From the NCBI RefSeq assembly GCF_000478275.1, contig NZ_ASJB01000055.1:120386-184385 (forward strand): 64,000 nt of DNA. Reading direction: 5' to 3'. This document shows, piece after piece, positions 1-8,136 of the stretch. Numbering within the stretch: the first letter of the stretch is position 1; the number at the start of each line of letters is the position of its first letter. The notes below the pieces were generated by a model, which ran no database searches, was not told the DNA's origin, and worked only from the letters and a program-made list of their open reading frames with translations. Made by a program: the position numbers and the translations under genes. The DNA is from Amycolatopsis orientalis DSM 40040 = KCTC 9412 (GTDB taxonomy: Bacteria > Actinomycetota > Actinomycetes > Mycobacteriales > Pseudonocardiaceae).

Positions 1-321
1 CTTGTCGTAGCCGAGGTGATGCCCGCCGCCGGTGACGAGCACCGTGTTGCGCACGCGGCCGTCGGGCGACGGCGTGAACATGCCCGCGACGATCACGACG
101 CCGTGCTCTTCGGCGATGGACGCCACAGTGGACGCCCACGGCCCGTTCAGCGGCTGCGCGAGAGGTTTCAGCGGGACGCCGAAACGCGCCATCGACGCCT
201 CGGGGAAGACCACGAGCCGCGCGCCGCCGTCCACCGCGGCCGCCACACCTTCGCGAATCAGCTTCAGGTTCGTTTCGGGATCCTCGGCCGCTGTGAGCTG
301 GCACAACGCGATTCGCGGCAC
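1..321 (-). CDS. Carbon-nitrogen hydrolase (nitrilase superfamily), N-terminal part, cut by window edge
   Basis: Amide- or nitrile-cleaving enzyme of the nitrilase superfamily. Only 107 codons lie in the window and no stop is seen. A first strand PRIALCQLTA is followed by VVFPEAS, where the Glu fits the catalytic Glu of the family's Glu-Lys-Cys triad; the Lys and Cys would lie outside. I chose the GTG at 321 because AGGGAGG sits six bases upstream; an ATG five codons earlier (336) lies on top of that site. It is divergent from hisD across 84 bp. The substrate cannot be told from this part. Confidence 0.75.
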   Translation of the reverse strand, partial: MPRIALCQLTAAEDPETNLKLIREGVAAAVDGGARLVVFPEASMARFGVPLKPLAQPLNGPWASTVASIAEEHGVVIVAGMFTPSPDGRVRNTVLVTGGGHHLGYDK

Positions 322-393
322 GGCGGCCTCCCTCATCGTGGGATCGCTGGTCACCACCCCAGTGTGCCTGCTCGGCGCGATCCGGCCACCTCG

Positions 394-399
394 TACCCT
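394..399 (+). promoter_or_regulatory. -10 element TACCCT of a leaderless hisD promoter
   Basis: TACCCT ends six bases before the hisD ATG at 406, so transcription would begin at or next to the start codon. No Shine-Dalgarno sequence is visible. The same arrangement precedes hisH, priA and hisF. No convincing -35 was identified. Confidence 0.5.
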
Positions 400-405
400 T
401 GAGCC

Positions 406-1731
406 ATGCTGAACCGTACCGACCTGCGTGGACAGGTCCCGTCCGTTGCCGAACTCAGGCGCACGCTCCCGCGTGCCGAGTACGACGTGGACGCGGCGCT
501 GCATCACGTACGGCCGGTGGTCGAGGCGGTCCGCGAGCGCGGCGTCGAGGCGGTTCTCGAGTACACCGAGAAGTTCGACAAGGTCCGTCCCGCCGGGGTG
601 CGGGTCGCCGCCTCGGAACTCACCAGCGCGCTGGAGAACCTCGACCCCGCCGTCCGCGAGGCGCTGGAGGAGGCGATCGTCCGCGCGCGGAAGGTCCACG
701 GCGATCAGCGCCGTCAGGACGTCACGACCGAGGTCGTCGACGGCGGCACCGTCACCGAGCGCTGGATCCCGGTCGAGCGTGTCGGGCTGTACGCGCCGGG
801 CGGGCTCGCGGTGTACCCGTCGACCGTGGTGATGAACGTCGTCCCGGCGCAGATCGCCGGTGTCGGCACGCTCGTGGTGTGCTCGCCGCCGCAGGCCGCG
901 TTCGGCGGGCTTCCGCACCCGACGATCCTGGCCGCCGCCGCACTGCTCGGCGTCGACGAGGTGTGGGCCGTCGGCGGCGCGCAGGCCGTGGCGCTGCTGG
1001 CGTACGGCGGCACCGACACCGACGGTACGACGCTGGAACCGGTCGACATCGTCACCGGGCCGGGCAACATCTACCTCACCGCGGCGAAACGGCTGCTGCG
1101 CGGGATCATCGGCATCGACTCCGAAGCGGGCCCGACCGAGATCGCGATCCTCGCCGACGAGACCGCCGACCCGGTGCACGTCGCCGCCGACCTGATCAGC
1201 CAGGCCGAGCACGACCCGCTCGCCGCGAGCGTGCTGGTCACCACGTCCGAGGAACTCGCGGACGCGGTCGACAAGGAACTGACCGGCCGCGTCGCCGCGA
1301 CCAAGCACGCCGAGCGCGTGACGGAGGCGTTGAGCGGCAAGCAGTCCGGCGTCATCCTGGTGGCAGGCGTGGACGACGGGATCCGGGTCGTCGACGCCTA
1401 TGCCGCCGAGCACCTGGAGATCCAGACCGCGAACGCGCGGGAGGTCGCCGCTCGCGTGCGCAACGCCGGCGCGATCTTCGTCGGGGCCTACGCGCCCGTC
1501 TCGCTCGGCGACTACTGCGCCGGATCGAACCACGTCCTGCCGACCGGCGGGTTCGCGCGGCACTCGTCGGGCCTTTCGGTACAGAGCTTCCTCAAGGGCG
1601 TCCACGTCATCGACTACGACGAGGACGCGCTGCGCGAGATCGCCGGCCGCGTCGTCGCACTGGCCAACGCCGAGGACCTGCCCGCGCACGGCGAGGCCAT
1701 CACGGCGCGGTTCGAGGGGGAGCGGGCATGA
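406..1731 (+). CDS. hisD: Histidinol dehydrogenase
   Basis: Catalyses the last two steps of histidine synthesis, oxidising L-histidinol to L-histidine with two NAD+ (EC 1.1.1.23), in the cytoplasm. At 441 residues it has the usual length. The zinc-site segment LISQAEHDP carries Gln266 and His269, AAEHLEI carries Glu335-His336 of the active site, and SLGDYCAGSNHVLPTGG is the conserved late motif with Asp369. It opens the hisD-hisC-hisB block; its TGA overlaps the hisC ATG (ATGA). A -10-like TACCCT six bases upstream and no ribosome binding site suggest a leaderless mRNA. Confidence 0.97.
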   Translation: MLNRTDLRGQVPSVAELRRTLPRAEYDVDAALHHVRPVVEAVRERGVEAVLEYTEKFDKVRPAGVRVAASELTSALENLDPAVREALEEAIVRARKVHGDQRRQDVTTEVVDGGTVTERWIPVERVGLYAPGGLAVYPSTVVMNVVPAQIAGVGTLVVCSPPQAAFGGLPHPTILAAAALLGVDEVWAVGGAQAVALLAYGGTDTDGTTLEPVDIVTGPGNIYLTAAKRLLRGIIGIDSEAGPTEIAILADETADPVHVAADLISQAEHDPLAASVLVTTSEELADAVDKELTGRVAATKHAERVTEALSGKQSGVILVAGVDDGIRVVDAYAAEHLEIQTANAREVAARVRNAGAIFVGAYAPVSLGDYCAGSNHVLPTGGFARHSSGLSVQSFLKGVHVIDYDEDALREIAGRVVALANAEDLPAHGEAITARFEGERA

Positions 1732-2828
1732 CCATCGGCGAGGAGATCACGCTCGACTCGCTCCCGTTGCGGGAGGACCTGCGGGGCAAGACCCCGTACG
1801 GCGCGCCGCAACTGGACGTGCCGATCCGGCTCAACACCAACGAAAACCCGTATCCGCCGCCGGACGAGCTGGTGGCGGACGTCGCCGAAGCCGTCCGCGC
1901 CGAGGCCGCTTCACTGCACCGTTACCCGGATCGCGACGCCGTCGCGCTGCGGCAGGACCTCGCGGATTACCTCGCGGTCTCCACCCGCGTGCTGCTCTCG
2001 GAGTCGAACGTGTGGGCCGCCAACGGGTCCAACGAGATCCTGCAGCAGATCCTGCAGGCCTTCGGCGGCCCCGGCCGCTCGGCGCTGGGCTTCGAGCCGT
2101 CGTACTCGATGCACCCGATCATCTCGGCGGGCACCCGCACCGACTGGCTGCCGGTGCCGCGCCGCGACGATTTCACCCTCGACACCGAAAAGGCGGCCGC
2201 GCTGGTGCGCGAACGCCGTCCGGACGTCGTCTTCGTGACCAGCCCGAACAACCCGACCGGCGGGTCGATCCCGTTCGGTGAGCTGCGCGGGCTGGTCGAA
2301 GCCGCGCCGGGCATCGTGGTGGTCGACGAGGCGTACGCGGAGTTCTCGTCGCAGCCGAGCGCCGTCGAGCTGATCGAGGAGTACCCGTCGCGGCTGATCG
2401 TGTCGCGCACGATGAGCAAGGCATTCGCCTTCGCGGGCGGGCGGCTCGGGTATCTCGCGGCCGCGCCCGCGATCGTCGACGCGCTGCAGCTGGTGCGCCT
2501 GCCGTACCACCTCTCGAAGCTCACGCAGGCCGCCGCTCGGGCGGCACTGCGGCACGCGGACGCGACACTGGCTTCGGTCGCCAAGCTCGCGGCCGAACGT
2601 GACCGGGTGGTGGAATCGTTGCTGGGCTTGGGCTTCACCCCGGTCCCGAGTGACGCGAACTTCGTCCTCTTCGGACGCTTCGCGGACGCGCCCGCGACCT
2701 GGAAGTCCTATTTGGACAACGGCGTGCTGATCAGGGACGTCGGCATCGAAGGGCATCTGCGGGTGACCATCGGTACGCCGGAAGAGAACGACGCCTTTCT
2801 CGAGGCCAGCAAGGAGGTGCCGCGATGA
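1728..2828 (+). CDS. hisC: Histidinol-phosphate aminotransferase
   Basis: Class I/II PLP aminotransferase that converts imidazole-acetol phosphate and glutamate to histidinol phosphate (EC 2.6.1.9). The protein has 366 residues. Family landmarks are RLNTNENPYPPP near residue 34, TSPNNPTG with Asn174, VVVDEAYAEF with Asp200 and Tyr203, and SRTMSKAFAFAGGRLGY, where Lys231 would bind PLP. The start is the ATG at 1728, overlapping the hisD stop; the same frame is open far upstream through hisD but that part is not protein-like. Its stop overlaps the hisB ATG, so hisDCB look translationally coupled. Confidence 0.96.
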   Translation: MTIGEEITLDSLPLREDLRGKTPYGAPQLDVPIRLNTNENPYPPPDELVADVAEAVRAEAASLHRYPDRDAVALRQDLADYLAVSTRVLLSESNVWAANGSNEILQQILQAFGGPGRSALGFEPSYSMHPIISAGTRTDWLPVPRRDDFTLDTEKAAALVRERRPDVVFVTSPNNPTGGSIPFGELRGLVEAAPGIVVVDEAYAEFSSQPSAVELIEEYPSRLIVSRTMSKAFAFAGGRLGYLAAAPAIVDALQLVRLPYHLSKLTQAAARAALRHADATLASVAKLAAERDRVVESLLGLGFTPVPSDANFVLFGRFADAPATWKSYLDNGVLIRDVGIEGHLRVTIGTPEENDAFLEASKEVPR

Positions 2829-3424
2829 GTCGCGTCGGCAAGGTGGACCGCACCACCAAGGAATCGTCCATTTCGGTCCAGCTCGACCTGGACGGCACGG
2901 GGCAGGTGGAGATCGACACCGGTGTCCCGTTCTACGACCACATGCTCACCGCGTTCGGCGTGCACGGCTCGCTCGACCTGAAGGTGCAGGCGACCGGTGA
3001 CGTGCACATCGACGCGCACCACACCGTCGAGGACACCGCGATCGTGCTCGGCCAGGCGCTGCGGCAGGCGCTGGGCGACAAGAGCGGCATCCGCCGGTTC
3101 GGCGACGCGTGGATCCCGATGGACGAAACCCTCGCGCACGCCGCGATCGACGTCTCCGGCCGCCCGTACTGCGTGCACCTCGGTGAGCCGGAGCAGTTCA
3201 ACAGCTTCACCATCGGCGGGAACTACCCGTTCGTGCTCACGCGGCACGTGTTCGACTCGCTGTCGTTCCACGCCCAGATCGCGTTGCACGTGCGGGTCCT
3301 GCACGGCCGGGACCCGCACCACATCGCCGAGGCGGAGTACAAGGCCGTCGCGCGCGCTCTGCGTGCGGCCACCGAGCCGGACCCCCGCGCGGGCGGCATC
3401 CCGTCCACGAAGGGCGTCCTCTAG
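2825..3424 (+). CDS. hisB: Imidazoleglycerol-phosphate dehydratase
   Basis: Dehydrates imidazole-glycerol phosphate to imidazole-acetol phosphate (EC 4.2.1.19). It has 199 residues, the length of the stand-alone actinobacterial enzyme without the phosphatase domain found in E. coli HisB. The two metal-binding His/Glu signatures are clear: DAHHTVEDTAIVLGQAL near residue 60 and HHIAEAEYKAVARALRAA near residue 160. The ATG overlaps the hisC stop. Instead of hisH following directly, as in mycobacteria, a strong inverted repeat and about 9.4 kb of other genes intervene. Confidence 0.96.
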   Translation: MSRVGKVDRTTKESSISVQLDLDGTGQVEIDTGVPFYDHMLTAFGVHGSLDLKVQATGDVHIDAHHTVEDTAIVLGQALRQALGDKSGIRRFGDAWIPMDETLAHAAIDVSGRPYCVHLGEPEQFNSFTIGGNYPFVLTRHVFDSLSFHAQIALHVRVLHGRDPHHIAEAEYKAVARALRAATEPDPRAGGIPSTKGVL

Positions 3425-3428
3425 TCAT

Positions 3429-3490
3429 GCGTTTCGTCCTCTGGATGCGGTAGTTGCACGCGCAAGGACCGCATCCAGAGGACGAAACGC
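3429..3490 (+). terminator. Long inverted repeat after hisB, probable terminator
   Basis: Two perfectly complementary 22-base arms (3429-3450 and 3469-3490) flank an 18-base loop that itself holds a small stem (TTGC/GCAA, 3454-3465). It starts five bases after the hisB stop and would end the hisDCB transcript. There is no T-run, as is common in high-GC actinobacteria. Confidence 0.7.
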
Positions 3491-3545
3491 GAGGGCAGCC
3501 GGGGGCGTCGGGGGCTCGGGCGCGCGGGTGTGGCAAGGTGGCCGC

Positions 3546-3701
3546 GTGAGCAACTCGACCATCGCCGTGCTGCTGTTCGCGCTCGGCGGCTTCCTGATCG
3601 GCGGCGTCTACGCGACCTGGAAGAGCGTCAAGTTCCTGGCCGTCGTGCTGGGCCTTGCCGCCCTCCTCGCGATCGGCGGCGCCATCGCCTGGCTGGCCTG
3701 A
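3546..3701 (+). CDS. Small membrane protein, 51 residues
   Basis: A very short protein made almost entirely of two hydrophobic stretches: residues 4-23 (STIAVLLFALGGFLIGGVYA) and residues 30-50. The Lys-containing turn between them makes a two-helix hairpin likely. It starts at a GTG preceded by CAAGGTGG. Codon use with strong third-position G/C supports a real gene. It is separated from hisB by the terminator and by 46 bp from the NADAR gene. I do not recognise a named family; function unknown. Confidence 0.6.
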   Translation: MSNSTIAVLLFALGGFLIGGVYATWKSVKFLAVVLGLAALLAIGGAIAWLA

Positions 3702-3747
3702 GGCCGCCGTCCGGTAAATCGCGTGCGCGCCGGGTCGAGGGGCGAGC

Positions 3748-4398
3748 ATGCTTGCGCGCATGCCCCTGAACCCGCGCTCGGTCGACGAGGTCGTCCGGCT
3801 CCAGCGAGCCGGGAACCGCGTCAAGTTCCTGTTCTTCTGGGGCCATCAGCCCCGGCGTGACGGCACGATCGGGCCGGAATGCTTCAGCCAGTGGTGGCCC
3901 GCCCGGTTCACCGTCGACGGCGGAACCTTCTCGACGGCCGAGCATTACATGATGTGGCGCAAAGCCGTCCTGTTCGACGACGCCGAGAGCGCCGCGCGAA
4001 TCCTCCGCGCCCGGCATCCGCGTGAAGCCAAGGCGTTGGGCCGGGAAGTGCGGGGATTCGAGCAGAGCCACTGGGAAGACGAGCGCTACGGCATCGTCCT
4101 CGACGGAACCGTCGCGAAGTTCGGGCAGCATCCGGAACTGCGTGACTTCCTGCTCGGCACGAAGAACCGCGTGCTGGTCGAAGCCAGCCCACTGGACACG
4201 ATCTGGGGGATCGGTCTCGCCGCCGACAATCCGCGGGTGGAGAACGCCGAGCACTGGCGTGGCCTGAACCTCCTCGGCTTCGCCCTTGGTGAAGCAAGGA
4301 CGAAACTCGCACCGGAGACGGCCCGCTCTCCTGCCCTTCAGGGCACCCGCCCGCTGTCAGTATCCGGGCACGATCCGTGGCGGAGGGGAACAGGATGA
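3748..4398 (+). CDS. NADAR domain protein (YbiA-like)
   Basis: NADAR proteins are N-glycosidases; known members act on riboflavin-pathway intermediates (YbiA/RibX) or remove ADP-ribose from guanine in DNA. The 216-residue protein shows the fold's landmarks: LFFWGHQP near residue 27, FSQWWPARFTVDG, FSTAEHYMMWRKA (Glu and Trp of the active site), and LLGTKNRVLVEASPLDTIWGIGL. I prefer the ATG at 3748 because GAGGGG lies six bases upstream; ATG 3760 is the alternative. The last ~30 residues look like a non-conserved tail. No toxin or riboflavin gene is adjacent, so the role is open. Confidence 0.85.
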   Translation: MLARMPLNPRSVDEVVRLQRAGNRVKFLFFWGHQPRRDGTIGPECFSQWWPARFTVDGGTFSTAEHYMMWRKAVLFDDAESAARILRARHPREAKALGREVRGFEQSHWEDERYGIVLDGTVAKFGQHPELRDFLLGTKNRVLVEASPLDTIWGIGLAADNPRVENAEHWRGLNLLGFALGEARTKLAPETARSPALQGTRPLSVSGHDPWRRGTG

Positions 4399-4489
4399 TC
4401 CTGGAGCAGGTGGTTTCACGGCATGCCTCGGCGGCGCGCTGTTCGACCGGCTGGTCATGGTCACTCGCTGTGGCTGGCTGTTACCACTG

Positions 4490-4546
4490 GTGAGGGGTGT
4501 GTGGATTTAGGGACGTTCAATGTCCCTAAATCCACACACCCCTCAC
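4490..4546. terminator. Perfect 25-bp-arm inverted repeat between convergent genes
   Basis: Arms 4490-4514 and 4522-4546 pair perfectly around a 7-base loop. The repeat lies between the 3' ends of the NADAR gene (plus) and the MMPL gene (minus), fitting a bidirectional terminator. The remainder of 4399-4596 shows nothing else recognisable. Confidence 0.7.
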
Positions 4547-4596
4547 GCCGGTCATCGCAATTAGTGGACTAAATGCGGAAGCGGGGAAAGCGTCCT

Positions 4597-6771
4597 TCAG
4601 CTCCGGACCAGCTCCCGTTCGTCAGGGGTGTCGAGCTGCTTCGTGAGCTTCTCGCCTTCGACGTCGACGTCCGGCAGCACGCGGTCCAGCCACTTCGGCA
4701 GCCACCAGGCGCCACGCCCGAGCAGCGACATCAGGGCCGGCACGATGGTCATCCGGATCACGAACGCGTCCACCAGCACCCCGAAGGCCAGTGCGAACCC
4801 GATCGACTGGATCAGCGCGGACTCCGCGAGGACGAATCCGGCGAACACGCTGATCATGATCAGCGCCGCGGCGACCACGACCCGGGAGCCGTGCCGGAAA
4901 CCGGTCACCATCGCCTGCTGCGGATCGGCGCCGTGGACGTACTCCTCCCGCATCCGCGTCACCAGGAACACCTGGTAGTCCATCGCGAGCCCGAACAGCA
5001 CACCGATCAGCAGGATCGGCAGCATGCTCATGATCGGCCCGGTCGTCTTCACCCCGAGCAGATCGGTGAGCCAGCCCCACTGGAACACCGCGACCACCGC
5101 GCCGAACGTCGCGACCACCGAGCCGAGGAAGCCCAGCGTCGCCTTGAGCGGGACGACGACCGAGCGGAACACCAGCATCAGCAACAGGAACGCGAGCCCG
5201 ACGATGAGCGCGAGGTAGGGCAGCATCGCGTCGGCGAGCTTCTCCGAGACGTCGATGTTGGCCGCGGTCTGGCCGGTCACCGCCAGCGACGCGCCGGTGG
5301 CCGTGCCCAGTCCGGCGTTCAGGCCGCGGATGTCGCTGACGAGGTCTTCGGTCGCGGTGCTGCTCGGACCGCTCTTCGGAATGACGGTCAGCAGCGCCAG
5401 GTCACCGCCGCGGTTGACCTTCGGCGGCGTGACGATCGGGCGTTCCTTGAGTCCGCTGATCCCGGCCGCGGCCTGCTGGAGCGCGGCCTGCCGGTCGGTG
5501 CTGCCACCGAGGTCGACGACGATCACCAGCGGGCCGTTGGCGCCCTCGCCGAAGCTGCGGCTGACGGTTTCGTAGGCCTTGCGCTGGGTGCTGTCCGGCG
5601 CGGCGGTGCTGTCGTTCGGTAGGCCGAGCTGCATGCTCGCGGCCGGGACGGCGACGATCGCGAGTCCGGCGATCGCGGCGATCAGCACCGGGATCCGGTG
5701 GCGGGCCACGAAACGCGCCCAGCGTTCGCCGTGTGTCGTCGCGCCTTCCTTGCGGCGCAGGCGGATCTTGCCGCCCGCGAGCTTGCCGCCGGCGAAACCG
5801 AGGATGGCGGGCAGCAGGGTGAGCGCGATGACGACGGCGATGGCGACGGTGATCGCCGCGGCGATGCCCATCTCGCCGAGGAACGGGATGCCGACGACGG
5901 TCAGGCCGGCCAGCGCGATGATCACGGTCAGCCCGGCGAACACCACAGCGGAGCCTGCCGTGCCGGTGGCGCGTCCGGCGGCCTCCTCCGGATCGCGGCC
6001 GATACCGAGTTCGTGCCGATAGCGGGAGACGATGAAGAGCGCGTAGTCGATGCCGACGGCGAGGCCGATCATCAGCGCGAGCACCGGTGTGTTCGTGTTC
6101 AGTTCGAGGAAACCGGACGCCGTCGTGATCCCCGCCATGCCGATGCCGACCCCGATGAGCGCGGTCAGCAGCGGGATCCCGGCCGCGAGCAGCGAGCCGA
6201 AGGTGATGATCAGGACGACGGCGGCGACGGCGACCCCGAGGCCTTCGGTGGCGTTCGTCGCGGGCATCGCCTGGACGGCGTCACCGCCGAACTCCACGGT
6301 GTACCCGGCGGCCTTGGCGGGATCCGCCGCGGCCATCAGGCCCGCACGGTCGGCGTCGGTCAGTTCGAAGCCGGGCACGCGGTAGCTGACCTGCGCCAGC
6401 GCCACATGCTTGTCGGGGGAGATCGCCTGCATCTGCAGCGGGTCGACCACGCCGGCGACCTTCGGCGCGTTCTTGAGCCCGGCGACGAGACGGGTGATCG
6501 TCGCCTGCCCGGCGGCGTCGGTGATGTCGCCGGGGGCCGAGATGACCACCCGCGCGGTCGCGCCGCCGGCGGCCGCCTCGGGGAACCGGTCCGCGAGCTG
6601 GTCGATCGCCTTCTGCGACTCGGTGCCGGGGATGGTCACCGAGTTCGAAAGCTGGCCGGACAGGGTCAGGGCCCCCGCGCCGAGGGCGACCAGGACGGCG
6701 GCCCACACCGCCGTCACCAGTGCCCGGCGCCGGAACGAGAACCGGCCCAGGCGGTAAAGGAAGCTGGCCAC
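4597..6771 (-). CDS. MMPL-family RND membrane transporter
   Basis: A 724-residue exporter of the MMPL/RND type. One N-terminal membrane helix (about residues 16-36) is followed by a large external domain, then a block of helices. The second half repeats this plan (MPVLIAAIAGLAIVAVPAA near 360, external domain, second helix block to about 700), giving the usual 12 helices. MMPL proteins use the proton gradient to export lipids or drugs. It starts with GTG, with GGGAGA eight bases upstream. A divergent TetR gene and three TetR-type palindromes in the 160-bp intergenic space imply repression by that regulator and induction by a small molecule, likely an export substrate. Confidence 0.93.
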   Translation of the reverse strand: MASFLYRLGRFSFRRRALVTAVWAAVLVALGAGALTLSGQLSNSVTIPGTESQKAIDQLADRFPEAAAGGATARVVISAPGDITDAAGQATITRLVAGLKNAPKVAGVVDPLQMQAISPDKHVALAQVSYRVPGFELTDADRAGLMAAADPAKAAGYTVEFGGDAVQAMPATNATEGLGVAVAAVVLIITFGSLLAAGIPLLTALIGVGIGMAGITTASGFLELNTNTPVLALMIGLAVGIDYALFIVSRYRHELGIGRDPEEAAGRATGTAGSAVVFAGLTVIIALAGLTVVGIPFLGEMGIAAAITVAIAVVIALTLLPAILGFAGGKLAGGKIRLRRKEGATTHGERWARFVARHRIPVLIAAIAGLAIVAVPAASMQLGLPNDSTAAPDSTQRKAYETVSRSFGEGANGPLVIVVDLGGSTDRQAALQQAAAGISGLKERPIVTPPKVNRGGDLALLTVIPKSGPSSTATEDLVSDIRGLNAGLGTATGASLAVTGQTAANIDVSEKLADAMLPYLALIVGLAFLLLMLVFRSVVVPLKATLGFLGSVVATFGAVVAVFQWGWLTDLLGVKTTGPIMSMLPILLIGVLFGLAMDYQVFLVTRMREEYVHGADPQQAMVTGFRHGSRVVVAAALIMISVFAGFVLAESALIQSIGFALAFGVLVDAFVIRMTIVPALMSLLGRGAWWLPKWLDRVLPDVDVEGEKLTKQLDTPDERELVRS

Positions 6772-6808
6772 GAAAGTCTCCCGTTCACTCGATCAGGTTC
6801 ATTCCAAG

Positions 6809-6824
6809 CTAGCCGATCGGCTAG
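6809..6824. promoter_or_regulatory. TetR operator-like palindrome, site 1 of 3
   Basis: Perfect 16-bp palindrome CTAGCCGATCGGCTAG, 37 bp before the MMPL start. It shares the core AGCCG-N2-CGGCT with two further sites centred exactly 23 and 46 bp away. Confidence 0.75.
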
Positions 6825-6834
6825 GGTCCAACAA

Positions 6835-6844
6835 GCCGATCGGC
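6835..6844. promoter_or_regulatory. TetR operator-like palindrome, site 2 of 3 (half-degenerate)
   Basis: The central site keeps the 10-bp core GCCGATCGGC but has lost the flanking CTA/TAG. Its centre is 23 bp from each neighbour, placing all three on one face of the helix at about two turns per step. Confidence 0.65.
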
Positions 6845-6854
6845 AAGTATGTGA

Positions 6855-6870
6855 CTAGCCGCACGGCTAG
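6855..6870. promoter_or_regulatory. TetR operator-like palindrome, site 3 of 3
   Basis: CTAGCCGCACGGCTAG has 14 of 16 positions symmetric, with only the central CA breaking the dyad. It is the site nearest the tetR gene (61 bp from its start), so it probably mediates autoregulation. Confidence 0.72.
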
Positions 6871-6931
6871 TACCCGGTTGGCCGTGGACCTACACTTGGC
6901 GTAGCCTCCGACGGCTGAATGAGGAGGGAAC

Positions 6932-7513
6932 ATGGACGTCGTCCACGTGGAGGACACCCGCACGCGACTGCTCCAGACGGCGTTGCGGCTGTTCACCGAA
7001 CACGGCGTGGAAGGCACCTCGCTGCAGATGATCGCGGACGCCCTCGGCGTCACCAAGGCGGCCGTCTACTACCACTTCAAGACGAAGGCGGAGATCACCG
7101 AATCCGTCGCCGACCCGGTGCTGCGCGAGCTGGAAGGCATCGTCGACGACGCCCGCGCCCAGCGCACCCGCGGCGCGCAGATCGACCATCTGCTGGACGG
7201 TTTCGTCGATCTCGTGGTGCGGCACCGCGCGCTGGTCGCGTTGTTCTCCAGCGACCCCGGTATCGCCCGCGCGATCGAGAAGTCCGTGCACAGCTCGGAA
7301 ACCTTCAAGAACCGGCTGCTGGAGATCCTGGTCGGCCCGGATCCGGACGTCACCGCGATCGTGACCGCGCAGGTGCTGCTGGCGGGGATCGCCATCGCGG
7401 GCGGTTCCCCCGAGGTGGCCGTGCTCGACGACGAGACGCTGCGCGAAACGCTCCTCAGTGTCGGCCGCAAGCTCTACAACCGCCCGCGCCGCCGTTCCGG
7501 GCCCGCCGCGTGA
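6932..7513 (+). CDS. TetR-family regulator, divergent from the MMPL exporter
   Basis: A 193-residue transcription factor. The N-terminal helix-turn-helix spans about residues 8-55: RTRLLQTALRLFTEHGVEGTSLQMIADALGVTKAAVYYHFKTKAEI, split here only by reading, is typical TetR. The rest is a variable ligand/dimer domain. The ATG has GAGGAGG seven bases upstream. Divergent placement next to an MMPL exporter, with three matching palindromes between, is the classic local repressor arrangement. The ligand cannot be inferred. Confidence 0.93.
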   Translation: MDVVHVEDTRTRLLQTALRLFTEHGVEGTSLQMIADALGVTKAAVYYHFKTKAEITESVADPVLRELEGIVDDARAQRTRGAQIDHLLDGFVDLVVRHRALVALFSSDPGIARAIEKSVHSSETFKNRLLEILVGPDPDVTAIVTAQVLLAGIAIAGGSPEVAVLDDETLRETLLSVGRKLYNRPRRRSGPAA

Positions 7514-7544
7514 AGCGAGGGGGCCAAGGCGGGCACCGCCTGCG

Positions 7545-8090
7545 CTAGGGGCGGCGCAGGAACACCGGCGGGACGGCGGCGGTGAGCCAGACGCCGTTCG
7601 CGCTCACCTGGAATTCGTGCCCCGCCCCGGCCATCGCTCGCGCATCGACGGTGAGCACGACGGGGACACCGCGCCGGGCCCCGACGGTCCGCGCGGTGGC
7701 CGGGTCCGCCGACAGGTGCACGGCGTGCCGCTTCATCGGCCGGAGTCCCTCGCGCAGGATCGCGTCCAGGAACCGGGACACGGTGCCGTGATAGAGCACG
7801 TCCGGCGGGATGGCCGCGGGCAGCGCGAGGTCGACGTCGACGCTGTGGCCTTGGCTGGCGCGGATCCGCAGCCCGCTTTCGTCGAAGGCGAACCGCTGTT
7901 TGTCGTTGCCCGCCACGACTTCGTCGAGCTGGGCCCTGGTCAGGTGCAGACCGTTGCGCCGCAGGGCGGCCAGGAGGATGTCCACTTCGACCCAGCCGTC
8001 GGGGGTCAGGGTGATACCGAGGTCACCGGGCGCGTGCCGCAGGTGCCGGGAGAGTCGTTTCGAGACTCGGATGAGCTGTCTTTCTTCCAT
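7545..8090 (-). CDS. kptA: RNA 2'-phosphotransferase (KptA/Tpt1 family)
   Basis: Tpt1/KptA enzymes move a 2'-phosphate from RNA to NAD+, making ADP-ribose 1'',2''-cyclic phosphate; the bacterial role is uncertain because bacteria lack the tRNA-splicing source of such phosphates. The 181-residue protein has the N-terminal wing RLSRHLRHAPGDLGITLTPDG, then NDKQRFAFDESGLRIRASQGHS, and the C-terminal ART-like part VLYHGT and HAVHLSAD with Arg and His residues of the active tetrad. The ATG at 8090 aligns with the family start; upstream in-frame codons look non-coding. Its neighbours give no pathway. Confidence 0.92.
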   Translation of the reverse strand: MEERQLIRVSKRLSRHLRHAPGDLGITLTPDGWVEVDILLAALRRNGLHLTRAQLDEVVAGNDKQRFAFDESGLRIRASQGHSVDVDLALPAAIPPDVLYHGTVSRFLDAILREGLRPMKRHAVHLSADPATARTVGARRGVPVVLTVDARAMAGAGHEFQVSANGVWLTAAVPPVFLRRP

Positions 8091-8136
8091 TTCGCGTCCC
8101 AGTGACGCATACCCGGCACCCGCGTGGCAACGGATT

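Noticed and set aside
399..1727. An open frame running through hisD in the hisC frame
   Set aside because: It is Arg/Gly-rich shadow sequence; the real hisC starts at ATG 1728 with the ATGA overlap.
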